Source of the DNA: Actinospineispora eucalypti
GTDB lineage: Bacteria > Actinomycetota > Actinomycetes > Mycobacteriales > Pseudonocardiaceae
Length of the DNA: 64,000 nucleotides
Assembly: GCA_014208095.1 (NCBI GenBank)
Contig: JACHMT010000007.1
Coordinates: forward strand, 248,001 to 312,000
Reading direction: 5' to 3'
The position numbers and the translations under genes were made by a program. Of the stretch, positions 7,215-14,614 are shown in pieces; within the stretch, counting starts at the first letter, position 1, and the number at the start of each line of letters is the position of its first letter. Under the pieces are notes generated by a model. The model was not told the origin of the DNA. It searched no databases and worked only from the letters and a program-made list of their open reading frames with translations.

Positions 7215-7624
7215 TCAGGAGGGGCGGGCCACCGCGAGGCCGAACTCAGCACATGCCACGGCCATCCGTTCGTCGTAGGTCAGCACCAAGTCGGCGTCAG
7301 CGAGCACTGCCGAGGCGAGATGAATGGCGTCGAGTGAGCGTAAACCGTCCGGGCCTACTCGACGAGCCAAGCTGACCACTTCGGGGTCGATCGGGTATTC
7401 GTCGATCTCGGACAGTGCGGCCTCCGCCTCGATGGATACCCAGGTCACTCGGCCGGGATGATGCCGGCGCAAGGCACGGGTGGTCTCGATCCACGCCAAC
7501 GAGGACGAGACCAGTGCATCCCCTGGCTGAAGTGCGTGTCCAGCGCATCAGCGAGCGCCGCCGACTCCGGTTCTCGGACTACCCGCTTGATGAGGGCGCT
7601 GCTGTCCAGATAGACCCGGATCAC
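7215..7624 (-). pseudogene. VapC-type PIN toxin, frameshifted
   Basis: GTG 7622-7624 starts VIRVYLDSSALIKRVV and reads to about residue 35 (LDTHFSQG). The PIN fold then continues in another frame as DALVSSSLAWIETTRALRRH and so on to 7215. The switch maps to CCCC at 7520-7523 (GGGG on the coding strand), where loss of one base explains it. Total length is 410 nt, one short of 137 codons. The four PIN acidic residues (YLD, WIE, SLD, TYD) are all still present. The first frame stops after about 59 codons, so an intact toxin is not made unless frameshifting occurs or the base is a sequencing error. Confidence 0.8.
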
Positions 7625-7767
7625 AACCGGTCTTCGCGGTCCAGAAGAGTCAAGCTGGAGACGCCTGGCGGGAGATCGATGCTGGGCTCGACCCTGCGAT
7701 ACGGGATCCGCGCGGGCCGGACTCGTCCGCTGAGAGGTCGCTCACCGGTACCGATTAGTTCAGGCGC
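7621..7767 (-). pseudogene. Phd-type antitoxin remnant, 5' end missing
   Basis: An open frame ending at TGA 7621-7623 reads PELIGTGERPLSGRVRPARI, then a segment containing DLPPGVSSLTLLDREDRL. This resembles the C-terminal toxin-binding tail of Phd/YefM antitoxins (LIAxGxxRPA plus an acidic tail). The stop overlaps the GTG of the frameshifted PIN gene, the normal antitoxin-toxin arrangement. No ATG, GTG or TTG start exists in this frame before it enters the moxR coding region, so the DNA-binding N terminus has been lost. Confidence 0.6.
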
Positions 7768-8645
7768 AGCTCGGCGGCGGCTTTCTGGGCGTCGGAGTGG
7801 TGTTTGAGGACGACGCCGAGGGTCGCGCGGGCGGCGTCGTCGTCCAAGGTGTCCAGGCCCAGCGCGAGCAGTGTGCGCGCCCAGTCGATGGTCTCCGCCA
7901 CCGACGGCACCTTGCGCAGCTCCAACCCGCGCAGCACGCGGACCGTGCGAACCAGCGAGTCGGCCAGCGCGGCCGGCAACTCGGGCACCCGGGTGAGCAC
8001 GATCCGCCGTTCCAGGTCGGCGTCCGGGAAGTCCAGGTGCAGGAACAGGCAGCGCCGCTTCAACGCCTCGGAGAGCTCACGGGTGGAGTTGGAGGTGAGC
8101 ACCACGAACGGCTTGCGGGTCGCGGCGATGGTGCCCATCTCCGGCACGGTGACCTGGAAGTCGGACAGCACCTCCAGGAGCAGGCCCTCGACCTCCACAT
8201 CCGCCTTGTCCATCTCGTCCACCAGGAGCACGGTGGGCTCCGCCCGGCGGATCGCGGTGAGCAGCGGGCGGGGCAGCAGGAACTCCTCGGAGAACACGTC
8301 GTCGCGGGTCTCGTCCCAGGACTCCCGCCCCTGACCCGCGGTGATGCGCAACAGCTGCTTGGCGTGGTTCCACTCGTAGAGCGCGCGGGCCTCGTCGATG
8401 CCCTCGTAGCACTGCAGCCGGACCAGACCCGAGTCGGTGGCCGCCGCCACCGCCTTGGCCAACTCGGTCTTGCCCACTCCGGCGGGCCCCTCCACCAACA
8501 GCGGCTTGCCCAGCCGATCGGCCAGGTAGACGGTGGTGGCGGCGGCCGTGGACGCCAGGTAACCGACGCCAGCCAGCCGCTCGGTTACGTCCTCCACCGA
8601 GCCGAACAGGGGCGTCTGCCGGATTGGGGCCTGCTCAGCACTCAC
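7755..8645 (-). CDS. MoxR family AAA+ ATPase
   Basis: 296 residues. Walker A is EGPAGVGKT (residues 52-60), Walker B is VLLVDEMDKAD, sensor 1 is VLTSNSTRELSEALKRRC, and the C terminus is a helical lid. The CYEGIDEARALYEWNHAKQ segment is typical of the MoxR clade paired with CoxE proteins. It acts as a cytosolic chaperone-like ATPase. The GTG at 8645 is chosen over an upstream ATG because it starts just before the conserved TPLFGSVEDVTERL and lies near GGATGGGCG. The CoxE partner is downstream, beyond the broken toxin-antitoxin pair. Confidence 0.93.
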   Translation of the reverse strand: MSAEQAPIRQTPLFGSVEDVTERLAGVGYLASTAAATTVYLADRLGKPLLVEGPAGVGKTELAKAVAAATDSGLVRLQCYEGIDEARALYEWNHAKQLLRITAGQGRESWDETRDDVFSEEFLLPRPLLTAIRRAEPTVLLVDEMDKADVEVEGLLLEVLSDFQVTVPEMGTIAATRKPFVVLTSNSTRELSEALKRRCLFLHLDFPDADLERRIVLTRVPELPAALADSLVRTVRVLRGLELRKVPSVAETIDWARTLLALGLDTLDDDAARATLGVVLKHHSDAQKAAAELRLN

Positions 8646-8752
8646 CCGCCCATCCTGCACTGTGATGGGAGGATCGACTACTTGGCAAGCCAAATAGCGG
8701 CATCCAGGCGCCGATCGTGTGGCCAGCGTCTCACCCGTCACTCCTTATCCCG

Positions 8753-8796
8753 CGAGTCGGCGTTCTCAGCACACCGAGTCGGCGTTTTCAGCGCAC
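8753..8796. repeat. Two 22-bp tandem repeats
   Basis: CGAGTCGGCGTTCTCAGCAC plus two bases (8753-8774) is repeated at 8775-8796 with two differences. The second copy covers the last codons of the membrane-protein gene ending at 8788. The repeat occupies the short gap between that gene and moxR. Role unknown. Confidence 0.75.
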
Positions 8797-9669
8797 CGGA
8801 TGCCCGGGGCTATGCCGCCACCCGCCCAGCGCACCGGCGACGATCGGCAGCGCGGCCGCGACCAGCACCAGGACGCACACCGCGCCGAGCAGCCACACCA
8901 CCGCCGGCCCGACGGCGAGCGCGCACCCCACCAGCGCCGCGTACGCCGCCGATGCGATGGCGAGCAACCGGGTGAGGCGCCGCTCGGTGAGATCGGAGAA
9001 GTGGCCCAGCCAGGCCAAACTGGGCAGCAGCGCGATGCCGTGCATGGCTACCGCGTGCGCCAGCTTGAACGCCCCCGCCGTGTGGTACGCGGCCTGTGGA
9101 TCGCCGCCCCGGGCCAGCGTGGTGCCGATCCCGATCATCACGCCGCCGATCACCAGCGCGCCGACCAGCGCACCGAACCCCAGCCGGATCGCCGCGCGCA
9201 TCGACGGGGCCAGCCCCGGCTGCCCGCGCAGCGAGGCGGCGAACAGTGCGCCCAGGGTCAGGAAGAGCGCCCCGCCGCCGGCCGCGAGTACCGTGGTGAT
9301 CCGGGTGTCGGTGGCGGTCTCGAAGTTGAAGTGGGACGGCACGCCGCGCCACGCCTGCGCGCTGATCAACGTCACCTCCGCGACGCTGGCCAGCAGGAAG
9401 CCGCCGAGGGCGGCCGTTCGCAGCCGCTCGCCCATGCGCAGGAACGAGCTCACCCAGGCCACGCTGATCGCGGTCAGCCCGAAGGACAGCCCGAACGTGG
9501 TCGGCTTGCGCCAGGACACCGGCCCGAGCCACGGGCCGCCGAGCAGCGCCTGCACCCCGAGATGCACCAACCCGGACAGCAGCAGCGCGGCGCCGACCAG
9601 GTAGCTCAGCCGTTCGATCCGCCGGCCTTCGGTCCAGAATCGCCCCAGGTCACGCCCGATTTCCCGCAT
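8788..9669 (-). CDS. Multi-pass integral membrane protein of unknown function
   Basis: 293 residues with about eight hydrophobic segments, for example LSYLVGAALLLSGLVHLGV near residue 21, GLSFGLTAISVAWVSSFL near 60, and later AYAALVGCALAVGPAVVWLL. Conserved-looking polar residues include WRKPTTFG, SAQAWRGVPSHFNFET, and a HAVAMHGIALLPSLAWL segment with two histidines that could bind heme or metal. I recognise no characterised family. The ATG at 9669 begins MREIGRDLGRF. It is upstream of and collinear with moxR, 142 bp away, so shared transcription is possible. Confidence 0.75.
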   Translation of the reverse strand: MREIGRDLGRFWTEGRRIERLSYLVGAALLLSGLVHLGVQALLGGPWLGPVSWRKPTTFGLSFGLTAISVAWVSSFLRMGERLRTAALGGFLLASVAEVTLISAQAWRGVPSHFNFETATDTRITTVLAAGGGALFLTLGALFAASLRGQPGLAPSMRAAIRLGFGALVGALVIGGVMIGIGTTLARGGDPQAAYHTAGAFKLAHAVAMHGIALLPSLAWLGHFSDLTERRLTRLLAIASAAYAALVGCALAVGPAVVWLLGAVCVLVLVAAALPIVAGALGGWRHSPGHPVR

Positions 9670-9756
9670 ACGGGGAACGCTAACGACGCGACGCGTGCGC
9701 AGCGTCCGCCCCAGGGCGGCTCAACGAGGTCTCCCCACGGCGTACACGGCGGCGAA

Positions 9757-9812
9757 ACGACTGAATCACCGTGCTAGAACGACTGAATCACCGTGCTGAA
9801 GTGACTGAACCA
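9757..9812. repeat. Short direct repeats between the membrane-protein gene and proA
   Basis: ACGACTGAATCACCGTGCT occurs at 9757-9775 and again at 9779-9797 (22-bp period), with a degenerate third half near 9801-9812. A separate 11-bp GCGGGGGTTAG duplication follows around 9814-9834, at the proA stop. Spaced direct repeats could be protein-binding sites. Confidence 0.6.
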
Positions 9813-9831
9813 GGCGGGGGTTAGGCGGGGG

Positions 9832-11103
9832 TTAGGCGGGGCGGGTGTGGCCTTGGCCCCAGACGATCCACTTGGTGGTGGTGAGCTCGGGGAGGGCCAT
9901 GGGGCCGCGCGCGTGTTGTTTCTGGGTGGAGATGCCGATCTCGGCGCCCATGCCGAACTCCTCGCCGTCGGTGAACGCGGTGGACGCGTTGACCATCACG
10001 GCGGCCGAGTCCACCCGGGTGGTGAACGCGTTCGCGGCGGCGATGTCCGAGGTGATGATCGCCTCGGTGTGCCCCGAGCCGTGCCGGGCGATGTGCTTGA
10101 TCGCCTCGTCCAGCGAGTCGACCACGCCGGCGGCGATGTCCATGGACAGGTACTCCACGTCCCAGTCCTCGTCGGTGGCCGGCAGCACCCCGGGGGCGAG
10201 CGCGGCGAACCGCTCGTCGGCGTGCACGGTCACCCCGGCCAGTCGCAGTGCGGTGGCCAGCGAGGGGACGAACTTCTCCGCCACCTCGGCGTGCACCAGC
10301 ACCGTCTCGGCCGAGTTGCACACCGAGGGCCGGCGGGCCTTGGAGTTGATCACCAGCCGCTCGGCCATGTCCAGGTCGGCGGACGCGTCCACGTAGACGT
10401 GGCAGTTGCCCACCCCGGTCTCCACGGTCGGCACGGTCGCCTCGTTCACCACGGACTGGATCAGCCCGGCACCGCCGCGCGGGATCACCAGGTCGACCAG
10501 GCCGCGCGCGGTGATCAGATGGCGCACGCTGGCCCGGTCCTCGCAGGGCAGCAGCTGCACCGCGTCCGCCGGCAGGCCCACGCCGGTCAGCGCGTCGCGC
10601 AGCACCTCGACCAGCGCGGCATTGGTGTGCGCCGCGCTCGAGGAACCGCGCAGCAGCGCGGCGTTGCCCGACTTCAACGCCAGCCCGGCGGCGTCCACCG
10701 TGACGTTCGGCCGCGCCTCGTAGACCATGCCGACCACGCCCATCGGCACCCGCACCTGGGTCAGCCGCAGCCCGTTGGCCAGCGTGGACCCGCGCACCGT
10801 CTCCCCCACCGGGTCGGGCAGGTTGGCCACCTTGGTCAGCCCGCCGGCGATACCGTCGATGCGCGCCTCGGTGAGGGTCAGCCGGTCCAGCAGGCCGCTG
10901 GCCATGCCGGACTCCCGGCCGGCCGCCACGTCGGCCGCGTTGGCCTCGAGCACCGGCTCGGCGTGCGCGCGCAAGGCGTCGGCCATGGCGAGCAGGGCCT
11001 TGTCCTTGTCCGCGCGGTGCAGCAGGGCGAGCGCATTGGCGGCCACCCTGGCCCGGCGGGCGGCGGCGTGCACCTGCTCGCGCAGGTCGGTGTCGGCGGT
11101 CAT
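9832..11103 (-). CDS. proA: Glutamate-5-semialdehyde dehydrogenase (gamma-glutamyl phosphate reductase)
   Basis: 423 residues. ProA reduces gamma-glutamyl phosphate with NADPH to glutamate semialdehyde in proline synthesis. The family blocks are MGVVGMVYEARPNVTVDAAG, LKSGNAALLRGSSSA, and VIPRGGAGLIQSV. The active-site Cys lies in RRPSVCNSAETVLVH, and AVMVNASTAFTDGEEFGMGAEIG follows. ATG at 11101-11103 overlaps the stop of the upstream methyltransferase (ATGA). Its partner proB lies 11.8 kb away, separated by an accessory block. Confidence 0.97.
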   Translation of the reverse strand: MTADTDLREQVHAAARRARVAANALALLHRADKDKALLAMADALRAHAEPVLEANAADVAAGRESGMASGLLDRLTLTEARIDGIAGGLTKVANLPDPVGETVRGSTLANGLRLTQVRVPMGVVGMVYEARPNVTVDAAGLALKSGNAALLRGSSSAAHTNAALVEVLRDALTGVGLPADAVQLLPCEDRASVRHLITARGLVDLVIPRGGAGLIQSVVNEATVPTVETGVGNCHVYVDASADLDMAERLVINSKARRPSVCNSAETVLVHAEVAEKFVPSLATALRLAGVTVHADERFAALAPGVLPATDEDWDVEYLSMDIAAGVVDSLDEAIKHIARHGSGHTEAIITSDIAAANAFTTRVDSAAVMVNASTAFTDGEEFGMGAEIGISTQKQHARGPMALPELTTTKWIVWGQGHTRPA

Positions 11104-12359
11104 TGGTTCAGGATATGTCCGCGCGCCACCGGGTTGTCCGGCCAGTCCAGCACCAACAGGCTCTGCGCCTTGTGCACCACCGAGCCGTTCGCCGCGATCT
11201 CCGCGTCCCTCGGGTAGGCGCGCAGCCGCAGCTCGGCGGCCGACGGGCGCCCGGCGTCCACCCAGTCCTCCAACAGCGCGGCCAACCGCTCGGCGGCGGC
11301 CGCGCCGTCCGAGCCGTACGGCCGCACCGCGACCGGGAACCTCCGGTCCAGCTCGCTGGGCGCGTCGTCCTTCGGCACCAGCACCGCCATGCCCCGCTCG
11401 GCGATCAGCGCCACCGTCCCGCCGTCCATTCCGGCCGGGCGCAGCGACGGGGTGCGCGCCGACGCGTCCGCGCTGACCAGCAGGCGGCACACGTCCGGCT
11501 CGCGCACCGCCAGCCACAGGCCCAGCCCGTCCCACAGGTCCAGCGCGGCCAGCCGCACCCGGCTGTCCCGCTGCCGCCCCGGCTCGCCCAGCAACGCGCG
11601 GAACCCGGCGGCGTCCAGCTCGCGCCGCTCGGCGGTCTGCACGGTCACCCCGTCCACGCCGAGCGACCGGCTGCTCTCCGGCCCGGCGCCGAGCCCGCGC
11701 AGCCGCACGAACGCGCAGCTGCGCACCGAGGCGCTGGACAGGTGCGCCGGCGGGCCGGGCAGCAGGTCCAGCGCGACCGACAGCTGGCTGCCCCGCACGG
11801 TCAGCGGCAGCAGCAGCCGGCCCCCCGGGACCAGCTGGTGCCACCAGGCCGGCTGGATGTCCCAGCTGCCCACGGTGAGCACCACCCGGTCGTACGGCGC
11901 GCGCTCCGGCAGCCCCAGCGCGCCGTCCGCCGCCACCAGGGTGACCTGCCCGGCCGTGGCCGAGCGTCCGGCGGCGGCGAGGTGCTCGGCGGCGCCCTGC
12001 ACCAGGTCCTCGTCGATGTCCATGGCCACCACCGAGCCGGAGGGCCCGACCATCTCGGCCATCAGCGCGGCGTTGTAGCCGGTGCCCGCGCCGATCTCCA
12101 GCACCCGGTGCCCCGGCCGCAGCGCGAGCTGTTCCAACATGATCGCCATCATGGAGGGCTGGGAGGCCGAGCTGACCGCCACGCCGTTCTCCCACTTGGT
12201 GAGCACGGCCTCGTCCTCGTACGCCCGGGCCGCCGGCTCGTCCGGCAGGAACAGGTGCCGGGGCACCGAGCGGAAGGCCCGCTCGACCGGCGCGCTGCTG
12301 ATCCGGCCGGCGGCCAGCAGCCCGTCGACCATGGCCGCCCGCAGCTGATCGGCCCGCAC
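11100..12359 (-). CDS. SAM-dependent protein methyltransferase, protein-L-isoaspartate O-methyltransferase-like
   Basis: About 419 residues. The N-terminal half is a PCMT-type Rossmann domain: MVDGLLAAGRISSAPVERAF, VPRHLFLPDEP, SSASQPSMMAIMLEQLAL, and SAM motif I VLEIGAGTGYNAALMAEM, then GDxxxG-like LVAADGALGLPERAPYDRVV. The C-terminal half (about 190 residues) matches the extension seen in actinobacterial and lanthipeptide-associated fxLD-type methyltransferases. A repair role on isoaspartyl residues is possible, but no lanthipeptide precursor is visible. GTG 12357-12359 is chosen because upstream codons run through the dispersed repeat. Four-base overlap with proA. Confidence 0.83.
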   Translation of the reverse strand: MRADQLRAAMVDGLLAAGRISSAPVERAFRSVPRHLFLPDEPAARAYEDEAVLTKWENGVAVSSASQPSMMAIMLEQLALRPGHRVLEIGAGTGYNAALMAEMVGPSGSVVAMDIDEDLVQGAAEHLAAAGRSATAGQVTLVAADGALGLPERAPYDRVVLTVGSWDIQPAWWHQLVPGGRLLLPLTVRGSQLSVALDLLPGPPAHLSSASVRSCAFVRLRGLGAGPESSRSLGVDGVTVQTAERRELDAAGFRALLGEPGRQRDSRVRLAALDLWDGLGLWLAVREPDVCRLLVSADASARTPSLRPAGMDGGTVALIAERGMAVLVPKDDAPSELDRRFPVAVRPYGSDGAAAAERLAALLEDWVDAGRPSAAELRLRAYPRDAEIAANGSVVHKAQSLLVLDWPDNPVARGHILNQ

Positions 12360-12401
12360 CCGACCAGTCTCGTCCCCGGCGTGGGGCAGCGTCCAGTTTC
12401 C

Positions 12402-12510
12402 AGCGCGGGACGCGCTGGCCGAGCGCGCGCCCAGTTCGGCGCGCGCGGGGGACTCAAGCGCGGGACGCGCTGGCCGAGCGGGCGCCCAGTCAGGCGCGCG
12501 CGGGGACTCA
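12402..12510. repeat. Dispersed double-hairpin repeat, two tandem copies
   Basis: Copies at 12402-12456 and 12457-12510 match the element at 5697-5750 closely: the stem AGCGCGGGACGCGCT, then GCGCCCAGTTCGGCGC or its one-base variant with a CAGTCAGG centre. Both end in GGGGACTCA. The final TCA supplies the TGA stop of the methyltransferase gene that ends at 12508. A fragment of a third copy (AGCGCGGG) continues into that gene's last codons. Confidence 0.85.
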
Positions 12511-13074
12511 AGCGCGGGCGCGGAAGAACTCCACCGCGCCGAACACCGCACGGAGCCGCCCCACCCGGGAGTGCTCGGTAAACCCCGCCCCGGCGAACAG
12601 CTCCGGGTCCGGGCCGTGGATGTCGGCCAGGTGCAGCAGGCCGCCGGGCCGCAGCACCCGACGCACCTCCCGGATCGCGCCGGCCCGGGTGTCGCCGTCC
12701 AGGTGGTGCAGCATCAGCGCGGAGAACACCAGGTCGAACGACCCGTCCGGGTAGGGCAGCCGCTGCGCGTAGCCCCGCTCGAACCGGATGCCCAGGCCCT
12801 CGGCCTTCCGGGTGGCCCGGGCCAGCGCCAGCGGGTCGGGGTCGCTGCCGGTGAACTCGGCGTCCGGCTGCGCCCGCCGGGCCAGGATGGTCAGGTTGCC
12901 GGTGCCGCAGCCGATGTCCAGCACCTGCGCCCCGGCCGGCGTCCGGGCCAGCTCGACCAGCCGGCGGTGCACCCGGCGGGCGCCCATCAACCGGGTCACC
13001 GCGTCGTAGTAGGGCAGCAGCCGGTCCGTGCCGAACGCCGGGATGTAGTCATGCTCGTGCCGCACCTTCACCAT
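12508..13074 (-). CDS. Class I SAM-dependent methyltransferase
   Basis: 188 residues of the UbiE/COQ5-like small-molecule methyltransferase fold. Motif I is VLDIGCGTGN near residue 51, followed by FTGSDPDPLALARA, QRLPYPDGSFDLVFSALMLHHL, and EVRRVLRPGGLLHLADIHG. ATG at 13072-13074 is preceded by GGAGGACC, a good ribosome binding site. It is divergent from an AraC regulator across a 101-bp AT-richer gap, so that regulator may control it. Substrate unknown. Confidence 0.88.
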   Translation of the reverse strand: MVKVRHEHDYIPAFGTDRLLPYYDAVTRLMGARRVHRRLVELARTPAGAQVLDIGCGTGNLTILARRAQPDAEFTGSDPDPLALARATRKAEGLGIRFERGYAQRLPYPDGSFDLVFSALMLHHLDGDTRAGAIREVRRVLRPGGLLHLADIHGPDPELFAGAGFTEHSRVGRLRAVFGAVEFFRARA

Positions 13075-13175
13075 CCAGGTCCTCCCAAAATAGGATTATC
13101 TTGCTTTCCGGACTCCATCCTCGGCACAGTTGAAGTCCTCGAGTTGTCAGATCTTCCGAACTTCTAGGACTTTCC

Positions 13176-14075
13176 TTGGCCGCCGCCGAACACGCCAGGC
13201 TGGCCCGCTACCGGGCCGGCGTACCGGTGTACAGCTACGTCGCCGACCCGACAACGCCCCCGGTTTCGGTCATGCGCTTCGACCCGGCCACCCACCACCC
13301 GGACCGGGAGCGCCCGCACATCCACGACTTCCCCGCACTGCTCTACGTGGCCAGGGACGCCGAAACGGGGTGGCTCGCCGAGGCCCGGCCGCGCGCGGGC
13401 GATCTCTACCTGGTGTCCCCCGGCCAGGTGGTGCAGGCCGAGACGGCGCCGATGGCCGACTCCGGCGCCGTCGCCGTGTTCTTCACCCCGGAGGCCCTGG
13501 GTGGTGGCGACCGGGCCGGCTGGGCCGGCCACCCGCTGCTGTTCCCCTTCCTGCACGGCGCGCGCAACGGCGTGCTCCGGCTGCGGGTACCCGAGGAGGA
13601 CCGGTCCCGCTGGCTGCGCGGCGTCGCCGCGCTGGAGGACGAGCTGGCCGGGCGGCGAGACGGCTACCGGCAGGCCGCGCTGGCCCACCTCACGCTGCTC
13701 CTGGTGGACACCGCCCGGCTGGCCAACGACGTGGTCGGCGGGCTGCGCCGCAACGACGAGCCGCTGCTCGCCGAGGTGTTCGGGGTGATCGAGCGGCGGC
13801 ACCGGGAACGCCTGTCCCTGCGCGACGTGGCGCGCGCGGTGAACCTCACCCCCGGCCACCTGACCACCGTGGTCCGCCGGCGCACGGGCCGCACCGTGCA
13901 GGACTGGATCACCGAGCAGCGGATGACCAGCGCGCGCCGTCTGCTGGCGGAGACCGATCTGCCGGTTGGTGAGGTCGCCGGCCGGGTCGGCTACCCCGAC
14001 CCGGCGTATTTCGCGCGCGCGTTCCGCCGGGCTCATGGGAGTACGCCCAGGGAGTGGCGGGCGGCGACTGGGTAG
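13176..14075 (+). CDS. AraC family transcriptional regulator
   Basis: 299 residues. The N-terminal part is a cupin-like sensor (PHIHDFPALLYVARD, GDLYLVSPGQVV). The C-terminal part has two helix-turn-helix motifs: LSLRDVARAVNLTPGHLTTV and LPVGEVAGRVGYPDPAYFAR, ending FRRAHGSTPREWR, the standard AraC signature. A TTG at 13176 with AGGAC about 8 nt upstream is taken as start because no ATG or GTG precedes the conserved region. It is divergent from the small methyltransferase. Its stop touches the left end of the palindromic element at 14075. Confidence 0.88.
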   Translation: MAAAEHARLARYRAGVPVYSYVADPTTPPVSVMRFDPATHHPDRERPHIHDFPALLYVARDAETGWLAEARPRAGDLYLVSPGQVVQAETAPMADSGAVAVFFTPEALGGGDRAGWAGHPLLFPFLHGARNGVLRLRVPEEDRSRWLRGVAALEDELAGRRDGYRQAALAHLTLLLVDTARLANDVVGGLRRNDEPLLAEVFGVIERRHRERLSLRDVARAVNLTPGHLTTVVRRRTGRTVQDWITEQRMTSARRLLAETDLPVGEVAGRVGYPDPAYFARAFRRAHGSTPREWRAATG

Positions 14076-14566
14076 GTGGTTGGGTTCTAGAGACCGCTTG
14101 GACGGCGCGGCTCGGGTCGGTCTGCCGCGGCTCGGGTGGCGCCCGTTGCGTTTCGGTCTGGTCAGTCTGCCGCGGCTCGGGTGCCGCCCGTTGCGTTTCG
14201 GTCTGGTCAGTCTGCCGCGGCTCGGGTGCCGCCCCTTGCGTTTCGGTCTGGTCAGTCTGCCGCGGCTCGAGTGCCGCCCGTTGCGGTCGGTTCGGGCCGC
14301 CAGTCACGGAGCGTGACGCTCGCGGGGTGTTAGAACGGGATGGATCTGGGGGCGTTTCGTCGAGAGCAAGACCAGTCCGGTCTCTTCCATGATCGAACCG
14401 GACTCACCATGCTCTCGATGAACCGAACCGGTCGCCACCCCCGCTCAGTGGTCACAGAACGTAGTCGCAAGGCCGATCGACCCGTCCGAAACACAACGGG
14501 CGCCACCCCGGCCGCGGCAGACCAACCCAGCCGCGCCGTCCAAGCCATCCTTAGAACCCAACCACC
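14075..14566. repeat. MITE-like palindromic intergenic element, copy M1
   Basis: A 492-bp non-coding block fills most of the gap between the AraC and hen1 genes. Its ends (14075-14156 and 14486-14566) are about 82-bp inverted repeats with roughly 90 percent identity, sharing GCTTGGACGGCGCGGCT and GGTCTGCCGCGGC. The centre is a second inverted repeat (14356-14368 / 14410-14422, TTCGTCGAGAGCA against its near complement) with an inner stem around CATGATCG. A 45-bp tandem array sits in the left arm. The same design occurs at 41709-42049 and, one-ended, at 55300-55439. No transposase frame is present. Confidence 0.8.
14120..14288. repeat. 45-bp tandem repeat array
   Basis: Three full 45-bp units (14120-14164, 14165-14209, 14210-14254) and a partial fourth (from 14255) begin GTCTGCCGCGGCTCGGGTG and end GTCTGGTCA. 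Units differ by one or two bases. They are amplified from the arm of the palindromic element. The period is a multiple of three, so both strands stay open across the array, but the predicted peptides have no resemblance to proteins. Confidence 0.9.
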
Positions 14567-14614
14567 CCTTAAACCAAGGTGTCCTCCCCCAGGAAGCCAG
14601 CCATACTCCTGGCC

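Noticed and set aside
14120..14288. 45-bp repeats as a CRISPR array
   Set aside because: Units are directly adjacent with no unique spacers and no cas genes are nearby.
13909..14307. Minus-strand frame encoding repeated APEPRQTDQTETQR peptides
   Set aside because: It is the translation of the 45-bp tandem array; no ribosome binding site and the same region is open in several frames.
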